Below are positions 54,358-64,000 of a stretch of 64,000 nucleotides of DNA, piece by piece. Within the stretch, counting starts at the first letter, position 1; each line of letters begins with the position of its first letter. The position numbers and the translations under genes are program-made. Origin of the DNA: Cladorhizidae sp. MBARI D1340-BT2 (taxonomy: Eukaryota; Porifera; Demospongiae; Poecilosclerida; Cladorhizidae); the NCBI GenBank assembly GCA_028752905.1, contig JAQNBH010000011.1, positions 30,440,017 to 30,504,016 on the forward strand, in the 5' to 3' direction. The notes beneath the pieces are model-generated. The model saw nothing but the letters and a program-made list of their open reading frames with translations, was not told where the DNA came from and did no database searches.

Positions 54358-54517
54358 TCAAGTAAGAGTACAATTCATAACTGCCCTAATTAACAAGACC
54401 AAAGTCCCAGATTTTGTCAACTGATAGAAAGCTAACATGTTTAGCATCAAGTAAGAGTACAATTCATAACTGCCCTAATTAACAAGACCAAAGTCCCAGA
54501 TTTTGTCAACTGATAGA
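54340..54517 (+). repeat. Rearrangement junction: 89-bp partial duplication of the c/core boundary
   Basis: The core starting at 54358 breaks off after 71 bases at CTGATAGA (54428) and is followed by AAGCTAACATG, the end of a sub-repeat c, and a fresh core at 54447. The segments 54340-54428 and 54429-54517 are therefore an 89-bp direct duplication. No microhomology is present at the joint. Unit types change here from M/M+/L to S/M+. Confidence 0.9.
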
Positions 54518-57500
54518 GAAGGCCCTTATCTGCAACATGTCAACAGATTATCAATAAATGTAGTGGTTTTTCACTGGCAGGCCACCGCTTTGGCAACTGG
54601 AAAACGCCAGGAAAGATCGCAAACCTTACCACTTCAAATCACCATAACTTGCTAATACTTAGAGTACTCAAAATTTTGGCACGTACAAAAGACAGATAAT
54701 TAGAAGGGCTATCCGGTAATATAAAAATTATCTTTTTGGGGTAAAGTATAGCAAAGTTATGAGCTTTACGGCAAAATAACAAGATTTTTGGGGGGGAAAT
54801 GAGAAACATATAGACCAAATTAGGGCAAATATCAAGATAGAGAACACATAATGAAACCTATCATTCGAATCATATCAAGTCCATTACAGTGAAATGTGCA
54901 GAATATTATGGATGTTTGATATCAACAGAGAGCACAGGGAGAGACCTATCTTAATAGAGCATCAAGATAGAGAACACATAGAGAAACCTATCTTGTGATT
55001 CTATGTATGCAGAATATACGGATGTTTGGTATCAAGAGAGAGAACAGAGAGAGGCCTACCTTTAGAGCTATATATCAAGTCTATTCAGTGAAGTGTGGAG
55101 AATCTATGAAGCTAACATGTTTAGCTCAAGATAGAGAACACTGAGAGATACCTATCTTGCAAGTCCATTACAGTGAAGTGTGCAGAATATATGGATGTTT
55201 GGTATCAAGAGAGAGCACTTAGAGAGTCCTATCTTAATAGCTATACATCAAGTCTATTCAGTGAAGTGTGGATAATCTACGAAGCTAACATGTTTAGCAT
55301 CAAGTAAGAGTACAATTCATAACTGCCCTAATTAACAAGACCAAAGTCCCAGATTTTGTCAACTGATAGAGAAGGCCCTTATCTGCACCATGTCAACAGA
55401 TTATCAATAAATGTAGTGGTTTTTCACTGGCAGGCCACCGCTTTGGCAACTGGAAAACGCCAGGAAAGATCGCAAACCTTACCACTTGAAATCACCATAA
55501 CTTGCTAATACTTAGAGTACTCAAAAGTTTGGCACGTACAAAAGACAGATAATTAGAAGGGCTATCCGGTGATATAAAAATTATCTTTTTTGGGTAAAGT
55601 GTAGAAAAGTTATGAGCTTTACGGCAAAATAACAAGATTTTTTGGGGGAAAATGAGAAACATAATTATAGACCAAATTAGGGCAAATATCAAGATAGAGA
55701 ACACATAATGAAACCTATCATTCGAATCATATCAAGTCCATTACAGTGAAATGTGCAGAATATTATGGATGTTTGATATCAACAGAGAGCACAGGGAGAG
55801 ACCTATCTTAATAGCTATATATCAAGTTTATACAGTGAAGTGTGGAGAATCTATGAAGCTAACCTGTTTAGCATCAAGATAGAGAACACATGGAGAAACC
55901 TATCTTGTGATTCGATGTATGCAGAATATACGGATGTTTGGTATCAAGAGAGAGAACAGAGAGAGGCCTACCTTTAGAGCTATATATCAAGTCTATTCAG
56001 TGAAGTGTGGAGAATCTATGAAGCTAACATGTTTAGCTCAAGATAGAGAACACTGAGAGATACCTATCTTGCAAGTCCATTACAGTGAAGTGTGCAGAAT
56101 ATATGGATGTTTGGTATCAAGAGAGAGCACTTAGAGAGTCCTATCTTAATAGCTATACATCAAGTCTATTCAGTGAAGTGTGGATAATCTACGAAGCTAA
56201 CATGTTTAGCATCAAGTAAGAGTACAATTCATAACTGCCCTAATTAACAAGACCAAAGTCCCAGATTTTGTCAACTGATAGAGAAGGCCCTTATCTGCAA
56301 CATGTCAACAGATTATCAATAAATGTAGTGGTTTTTCACTGGCAGGCCACCGCTTTGGCAACTGGAAAACGCCAGGAAAGATCGCAAACCTTACCACTTC
56401 AAATCACCATAACTTGCTAATACTTAGAGTACTCAAAATTTTGGCACGTACAAAAGACAGATAATTAGAAAGGCTATCCGGTGATATAAAAATTATCTTT
56501 TTTGGGTAAAGTATAGCAAAGTTATGAGCTTTACGGCAAAATAACAAGATTTTGGGGGGGGAAATGAGAAACATATAGACCAAATTAGGGCAAATATCAA
56601 GATAGAGAACACATAATGAAACCTATCATTCGAATCATATCAAGTCCATTACAGTGAAATGTGCAGAATATTATGGATGTTTGATATCAACAGAGAGCAC
56701 AGGGAGAGACCTATCTTAATAGAGCATCAAGATAGAGAACACATAGAGAAACCTATCTTGTGATTCTATGTATGCAGAATATACGGATGTTTGGTATCAA
56801 GAGAGAGAACAGAGAGAGGCCTACCTTTAGAGCTATATATCAAGTCTATTCAGTGAAGTGTGGAGAATCTATGAAGCTAACATGTTTAGCTCAAGATAGA
56901 GAACACTGAGAGATACCTATCTTGCAAGTCCATTACAGTGAAGTGTGCAGAATATATGGATGTTTGGTATCAAGAGAGAGCACTTAGAGAGTCCTATCTT
57001 AATAGCTATACATCAAGTCTATTCAGTGAAGTGTGGATAATCTACGAAGCTAACATGTTTAGCATCAAGTAAGAGTACAATTCATAACTGCCCTAATTAA
57101 CAAGACCAAAGTCCCAGATTTTGTCAACTGATAGAGAAGGCCCTTATCTGCAACATGTCAACAGATTATCAATAAATGTAGTGGTTTTTCACTGGCAGGC
57201 CACCGCTTTGGCAACTGGAAAACGCCAGGAAAGATCGCAAACCTTACCACTTGAAATCACCATAACTTGCTAATACTTAGAGTACTCAAAATTTTGGCAC
57301 GTACAAAAGACAGATAATTAGAAGGGCTATCCGGTAATATAAAAATTATCTTTTTTGGGTAAAGTATAGCAAAGTTATGAGCTTTACGGCAAAATAACAA
57401 GATTTTTGGGGGGGAAATGAGAAACATATAGACCAAATTAGGGCAAATATCAAGATAGAGAACACATAATGAAACCTATCATTCGAATCATATCAAGTCC

Positions 57501-60500
57501 ATTACAGTGAAATGTGCAGAATATTATGGATGTTTGATATCAACAGAGAGCACAGGGAGAGACCTATCTTAATAGAGCATCAAGATTGAGAACACATAGA
57601 GAAACCTATCTTGTGATTCTATGTATGCAGAATATAGAATATACGGATGTTTGGTATCAAGAGAGAGAACAGAGAGAGGCCTACCTTTAGAGCTATATAT
57701 CAAGTCTATTCAGTGAAGTGTGGAGAATCTATGAAGCTAACATGTTTAGCTCAAGATAGAGAACACTGAGAGATACCTATCTTGCAAGTCCATTACAGTG
57801 AAGTGTGCAGAATATATGGATGTTTGGTATCAAGAGAGAGCACTTAGAGAGTCCTATCTTAATAGCTATACATCAAGTCTATTCAGTGAAGTGTGGATAA
57901 TCTACGATGCTAACATGTTTAGCATCAAGTAAGAGTACAATTCATAACTGCCCTAATTAACAAGACCAAAGTCCCAGATTTTGTCAACTGATAGAGAAGG
58001 CCCTTATCTGCACCATGTCAACAGATTATCAATAAATGTAGTGGTTTTTCACTGGCAGGCCACCGCTTTGGCAACTGGAAAACGCCAGGAAAGATCGCAA
58101 ACCTTACCACTTGAAATCATCATAACTTGCTAATACTTAGAGTACTCAAAATTTTGGCACGTACAAAAGACAGATAATTAGAAGGGCTATCCGGTGATAT
58201 AAAAATTATCTTTTTTGGGTAAAGTGTAGAAAAGTTATGAGCTTTACGGCAAAATAACAACATTTTTGGGGGGGAAATGAGAAACATAATTATAGACCAA
58301 ATTAGGGCAAATATCAAGATAGAGAACACATAATGAAACCTATCATTCGAATCATATCAAGTCCATTACAGTGAAATGTGCAGAATATTATGGATGTTTG
58401 ATATCAACAGAGAGCACAGGGAGAGACCTATCTTAATAGCTATATATCAAGTTTATACAGTGAAGTGTGGAGAATCTATGAAGCTAACCTGTTTAGCATC
58501 AAGATAGAGAACACATGGAGAAACCTATCTTGTGATTCGATATATGCAGAATATACGGATGTTTGGTATCAAGAGAGAGAACAGAGAGAGGCCTACCTTT
58601 AGAGCTATATATCAAGTCTATTCAGTGAAGTGTGGAGAATCTATGAAGCTAACATGTTTAGCTCAAGATAGAGAACACTGAGAGATACCTATCTTGCAAG
58701 TCCATTACAGTGAAGTGTGCAGAATATATGGATGTTTGGTATCAAGAGAGAGCACTTAGAGAGTCCTATCTTAATAGCTATACATCAAGTCTATTCAGTG
58801 AAGTGTGGATAATCTACGAAGCTAACATGTTTAGCATCAAGTAAGAGTACAATTCATAACTGCCCTAATTAACAAGACCAAAGTCCCAGATTTTGTCAAC
58901 TGATAGAGAAGGCCCTTATCTGCAACATGTCAACAGATTATCAATAAATGTAGTGGTTTTTCACTGGCAGGCCACCGCTTTGGCAACTGGAAAACGCCAG
59001 GAAAGATCGCAAACCTTACCACTTGAAATCACTATAACTTGCTAATACTTGGAGTACTCAAAATTTTGGCACGTACAAAAGACAGATAATTAGAAGGGCT
59101 ATCCGGTAATATAAAAATTATCTTTTTTGGGTAAAGTATAGCAAAGTTATGAGCTTTACGGCAAAATAACAAGATTTTGGGGGGGGGAAATGAGAAACAT
59201 ATAGACCAAATTAGGGCAAATATCAAGATAGAGAACACATAATGAAACCTATCATTCGAATCATATCAAGTCCATTACAGTGAAATGTGCAGAATATTAT
59301 GGATGTTTGATATCAACAGAGAGCACAGGGAGAGACCTATCTTAATAGAGCATCAAGATAGAGAACACATAGAGAAACCTATCTTGTGATTCTATGTATG
59401 CAGAATATACGGATGTTTGGTATCAAGAGAGAGAACAGAGAGAGGCCTACCTTTAGAGCTATATATCAAGTCTATTCAGTGAAGTGTGGAGAATCTATGA
59501 AGCTAACATGTTTAGCTCAAGATAGAGAACACTGAGAGATACCTATCTTGCAAGTCCATTACAGTGAAGTGTGCAGAATATATGGATGTTTGGTATCAAG
59601 AGAGAGCACTTAGAGAGTCCTATCTTAATAGCTATACATCAAGTCTATTCAGTGAAGTGTGGATAATCTACGATGCTAACATGTTTAGCATCAAGTAAGA
59701 GTACAATTCATAACTGCCCTAATTAACAAGACCAAAGTCCCAGATTTTGTCAACTGATAGAGAAGGCCCTTATCTGCACCATGTCAACAGATTATCAATA
59801 AATGTAGTGGTTTTTCACTGGCAGGCCACCGCTTTGGCAACTGGAAAACGCCAGGAAAGATCGCAAACCTTACCACTTGAAATCATCATAACTTGCTAAT
59901 ACTTAGAGTACTCAAAATTTTGGCACGTACAAAAGACAGATAATTAGAAGGGCTATCCGGTGATATAAAAATTATCTTTTTTGGGTAAAGTGTAGAAAAG
60001 TTATGAGCTTTACGGCAAAATAACAAGATTTTTGGGGGGAAAATGAGAAACATAATTATAGACCAAATTAGGGCAAATATCAAGATAGAGAACACATAAT
60101 GAAACCTATCATTCGAATCATATCAAGTCCATTACAGTGAAATGTGCAGAATATTATGGATGTTTGATATCAACAGAGAGCACAGGGAGAGACCTATCTT
60201 AATAGCTATATATCAAGTTTATACAGTGAAGTGTGGAGAATCTATGAAGCTAACCTGTTTAGCATCAAGATAGAGAACACATGGAGAAACCTATCTTGTG
60301 ATTCGATATATGCAGAATATACGGATGTTTGGTATCAAGAGAGAGAACAGAGAGAGGCCTACCTTTAGAGCTATATATCAAGTCTATTCAGTGAAGTGTG
60401 GAGAATCTATGAAGCTAACATGTTTAGCTCAAGATAGAGAACACTGAGAGATACCTATCTTGCAAGTCCATTACAGTGAAGTGTGCAGAATATATGGATG

Positions 60501-63500
60501 TTTGGTATCAAGAGAGAGCACTTAGAGAGTCCTATCTTAATAGCTATACATCAAGTCTATTCAGTGAAGTGTGGATAATCTACGAAGCTAACATGTTTAG
60601 CATCAAGTAAGAGTACAATTCATAACTGCCCTAATTAACAAGACCAAAGTCCCAGATTTTGTCAACTGATAGAGAAGGCCCTTATCTGCAACATGTCAAC
60701 AGATTATCAATAAATGTAGTGGTTTTTCACTGGCAGGCCACCGCTTTGGCAACTGGAAAACGCCAGGAAAGATCGCAAACCTTACCACTTGAAATCACTA
60801 TAACTTGCTAATACTTGGAGTACTCAAAATTTTGGCACGTACAAAAGACAGATAATTAGAAGGGCTATCCGGTAATATAAAAATTATCTTTTTTGGGTAA
60901 AGTATAGCAAAGTTATGAGCTTTACGGCAAAATAACAAGATTTTGGGGGGGGGAAATGAGAAACATATAGACCAAATTAGGGCAAATATCAAGATAGAGA
61001 ACACATAATGAAACCTATCATTCGAATCATATCAAGTCCATTACAGTGAAATGTGCAGAATATTATGGATGTTTGATATCAACAGAGAGCACAGGGAGAG
61101 ACCTATCTTAATAGAGCATCAAGATAGAGAACACATAGAGAAACCTATCTTGTGATTCTATGTATGCAGAATATACGGATGTTTGGTATCAAGAGAGAGA
61201 ACAGAGAGAGGCCTACCTTTAGAGCTATATATCAAGTCTATTCAGTGAAGTGTGGAGAATCTATGAAGCTAACATGTTTAGCTCAAGATAGAGAACACTG
61301 AGAGATACCTATCTTGCAAGTCCATTACAGTGAAGTGTGCAGAATATATGGATGTTTGGTATCAAGAGAGAGCACTTAGAGAGTCCTATCTTAATAGCTA
61401 TACATCAAGTCTATTCAGTGAAGTGTGGATAATCTACGAAGCTAACATGTTTAGCATCAAGTAAGAGTACAATTCATAACTGCCCTAATTAACAAGACCA
61501 AAGTCCCAGATTTTGTCAACTGATAGAGAAGGCCCTTATCTGCACCATGTCAACAGATTATCAATAAATGTAGTGGTTTTTCACTGGCAGGCCACCGCTT
61601 TGGCAACTGGAAAACGCCAGGAAAGATCGCAAACCTTACCACTTGAAATCATCATAACTTGCTAATACTTAGAGTACTCAAAATTTTGGCACGTACAAAA
61701 GACAGATAATTAGAAGGGCTATCCGGTGATATAAAAATTATCTTTTTTGGGTAAAGTGTAGAAAAGTTATGAGCTTTACGGCAAAATAACAACATTTTTG
61801 GGGGGAAAATGAGAAACATAATTATAGACCAAATTAGGGCAAATATCAAGATAGAGAACACATAATGAAACCTATCATTCGAATCATATCAAGTCCATTA
61901 CAGTGAAATGTGCAGAATATTATGGATGTTTGATATCAACAGAGAGCACAGGGAGAGACCTATCTTAATAGCTATATATCAAGTTTATACAGTGAAGTGT
62001 GGAGAATCTATGAAGCTAACCTGTTTAGCATCAAGATAGAGAACACATGGAGAAACCTATCTTGTGATTCGATATATGCAGAATATACGGATGTTTGGTA
62101 TCAAGAGAGAGAACAGAGAGAGGCCTACCTTTAGAGCTATATATCAAGTCTATTCAGTGAAGTGTGGAGAATCTATGAAGCTAACATGTTTAGCTCAAGA
62201 TAGAGAACACTGAGAGATACCTATCTTGCAAGTCCATTACAGTGAAGTGTGCAGAATATATGGATGTTTGGTATCAAGAGAGAGCACTTAGAGAGTCCTA
62301 TCTTAATAGCTATACATCAAGTCTATTCAGTGAAGTGTGGATAATCTACGAAGCTAACATGTTTAGCATCAAGTAAGAGTACAATTCATAACTGCCCTAA
62401 TTAACAAGACCAAAGTCCCAGATTTTGTCAACTGATAGAGAAGGCCCTTATCTGCAACATGTCAACAGATTATCAATAAATGTAGTGGTTTTTCACTGGC
62501 AGGCCACCGCTTTGGCAACTGGAAAACGCCAGGAAAGATCGCAAACCTTACCACTTGAAATCACTATAACTTGCTAATACTTGGAGTACTCAAAATTTTG
62601 GCACGTACAAAAGACAGATAATTAGAAGGGCTATCCGGTAATATAAAAATTATCTTTTTTGGGTAAAGTATAGCAAAGTTATGAGCTTTACGGCAAAATA
62701 ACAAGATTTTGGGGGGGGGAAATGAGAAACATATAGACCAAATTAGGGCAAATATCAAGATAGAGAACACATAATGAAACCTATCATTCGAATCATATCA
62801 AGTCCATTACAGTGAAATGTGCAGAATATTATGGATGTTTGATATCAACAGAGAGCACAGGGAGAGACCTATCTTAATAGAGCATCAAGATAGAGAACAC
62901 ATGGAGAAACCTATCTTGTGATTCGATGTATGCAGAATATACGGATGTTTGGTATCAAGAGAGAGAACAGAGAGAGGCCTACCTTTAGAGCTATATATCA
63001 AGTCTATTCAGTGAAGTGTGGAGAATCTATGAAGCTAACATGTTTAGCTCAAGATAGAGAACACTGAGAGATACCTATCTTGCAAGTCCATTACAGTGAA
63101 GTGTGCAGAATATATGGATGTTTGGTATCAAGAGAGAGCACTTAGAGAGTCCTATCTTAATAGCTATACATCAAGTCTATTCAGTGAAGTGTGGATAATC
63201 TACGATGCTAACATGTTTAGCATCAAGTAAGAGTACAATTCATAACTGCCCTAATTAACAAGACCAAAGTCCCAGATTTTGTCAACTGATAGAGAAGGCC
63301 CTTATCTGCACCATGTCAACAGATTATCAATAAATGTAGTGGTTTTTCACTGGCAGGCCACCGCTTTGGCAACTGGAAAACGCCAGGAAAGATCGCAAAC
63401 CTTACCACTTGAAATCATCATAACTTGCTAATACTTAGAGTACTCAAAATTTTGGCACGTACAAAAGACAGATAATTAGAAGGGCTATCCGGTGATATAA

Positions 63501-64000
63501 AAATTATCTTTTTTGGGTAAAGTGTAGAAAAGTTATGAGCTTTACGGCAAAATAACAAGATTTTTGGGGGGAAAATGAGAAACATAATTATAGACCAAAT
63601 TAGGGCAAATATCAAGATAGAGAACACATAATGAAACCTATCATTCGAATCATATCAAGTCCATTACAGTGAAATGTGCAGAATATTATGGATGTTTGAT
63701 ATCAACAGAGAGCACAGGGAGAGACCTATCTTAATAGCTATATATCAAGTTTATACAGTGAAGTGTGGAGAATCTATGAAGCTAACCTGTTTAGCATCAA
63801 GATAGAGAACACATGGAGAAACCTATCTTGTGATTCGATATATGCAGAATATACGGATGTTTGGTATCAAGAGAGAGAACAGAGAGAGGCCTACCTTTAG
63901 AGCTATATATCAAGTCTATTCAGTGAAGTGTGGAGAATCTATGAAGCTAACATGTTTAGCTCAAGATAGAGAACACTGAGAGATACCTATCTTGCAAGTC
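54429..64000 (+). repeat. Satellite domain 5: S/M+ dimers (1,766 bp)
   Basis: Cores at 54447, 55300, 56212, 57065, 57925, 58837, 59691, 60603, 61457, 62369 and 63223, with spacings 853, 912, 853, 860, 912, 854, 912, 854, 912 and 854. From 57925 the dimer repeats at exactly 1,766 bp three times and enters a fourth. The 860-bp unit has a 7-bp duplication (GAATATAGAATATA, about 57630). S units of 854 bp owe their extra base to a nine-G tract. The first unit resembles those at 17477 and 20095 (CTTTTTGGGGTAAAG). No gene is visible. Confidence 0.92.

Larger units (their letters stand above)
25499..54428 (+). repeat. Satellite domain 4: M/M+/L multimers with segmental duplications
   Basis: Cores at 25499, 26407, 27315, 28223, 29135, 30290, 31198, 32110, 33268, 34426, 35334, 36246, 37401, 38559, 39467, 40379, 41534, 42442, 43354, 44512, 45670, 46578, 47486, 48394, 49310, 50222, 51380, 52288, 53200 and 54358. 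The repeating order is M+, one or two L units, then M, giving multimers of 2,975-2,978 or 4,133-4,136 bp. L units begin at 29135, 32110, 33268, 36246, 37401, 40379, 43354, 44512, 50222 and 53200. Those at 29135, 36246 and 40379 share a 3-bp core loss (GCTTTGCAAGG) and are 1,155 instead of 1,158 bp. The unit at 48394 has an 8-bp duplication beside its G-tract. No gene is visible. Confidence 0.93.
1..64000. repeat. Satellite DNA array with higher-order structure, interrupted once by a transposon
   Basis: About 65 head-to-tail copies of a roughly 0.85-1.16 kb unit fill the window outside 2431-5648. All are in the same orientation and very similar, differing at scattered diagnostic bases and a few small indels. 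Using the invariant string ATAACTGCCC as a phase marker, spacings fall into discrete classes: 853/854, 908, 912/913 and 1155/1158, plus single values of 910, 916, 860, 1019 and 89. The window opens at base 14 of sub-repeat c and closes at base 40 of another c, so the array continues past both edges. No host gene is embedded in it. The function is unknown; a pericentromeric or centromeric satellite is an inference from length and homogeneity. An array this homogeneous is hard to assemble, so copy number should be treated with caution. Confidence 0.97.

Noticed and set aside
16757..63627. Eighteen recurrent minus-strand reading frames of 66-70 codons in the core
   Set aside because: They recur only because the repeat recurs. 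They lie over AT-rich core sequence and are opened by the 4-bp CATAATTATAG insertion or by the nine-G tract. They have no family resemblance and sit in units with no promoter or splice evidence. Conservation here reflects satellite homogenisation, not selection on protein.
162..64000. CRISPR array or bacterial repeat region
   Set aside because: The repeated units are around 0.9 kb with no short repeat/unique spacer pattern, and the window contains an intron-bearing eukaryotic transposon.
1..64000. tRNA, rRNA or telomeric repeats
   Set aside because: No cloverleaf with A/B boxes, rRNA-like segment or TTAGGG-type tract was seen in either strand.

Overview
The window is eukaryotic, probably from an animal. 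It holds one intron-containing piggyBac-type DNA transposon, and everything else is a long head-to-tail satellite array. No bacterial operon, tRNA, rRNA or host gene is visible. The transposase resembles the PGBD/piggyBac proteins common in marine invertebrates and lower chordates, but I cannot name the species. The DNA is AT-rich by eye.

Layout. The satellite runs from base 1 to base 64000 and leaves the window at both edges; it starts and ends inside the same sub-repeat. It is interrupted once, by a 3,218-bp piggyBac-like element (2431-5648) inserted at a TTAA that is now duplicated on both sides. Removing the element plus one TTAA restores a perfect 853-bp satellite unit, so the transposon arrived after the array had formed. 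The element has a two-exon transposase (751 residues predicted), an intact Asp triad, a C-terminal Cys/His-rich domain and 14-bp imperfect terminal inverted repeats. It looks complete and possibly still functional.

Satellite architecture. The basic 908-bp unit is a 385-bp core followed by three related sub-repeats, a (185 bp), b (164 bp) and c (174 bp). Each sub-repeat is itself a dimer of a 70-95 bp ancestral monomer. Most of the core (357 bp) is bounded by a 10-bp inverted repeat and looks like an old MITE-like insertion that was co-amplified. Derived unit types are S (853/854 bp, 55-bp deletion in a), M+ (912 bp, 4-bp insertion in the core), L (1155/1158 bp, 250 bp of extra sub-repeats made by misaligned recombination) and single oddities of 1019, 916 and 860 bp. 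There are about 65 units.

Higher-order structure changes along the array: S/M dimers (1761 bp) at about 0-12 kb; an S-rich stretch and S-S-M+ trimers (2618 bp) at about 12-21 kb; M+/M dimers (about 1820 bp) at 21-25.5 kb; multimers of M, M+ and L units (2975-4136 bp) at 25.5-54.4 kb, with nested 7.1-kb and 7.8-kb segmental duplications; then, after a sharp rearrangement junction at 54428/54429, near-identical S/M+ dimers (1766 bp) to the end. This is the expected product of repeated unequal exchange. A centromeric or heterochromatic location is plausible but is inference only.
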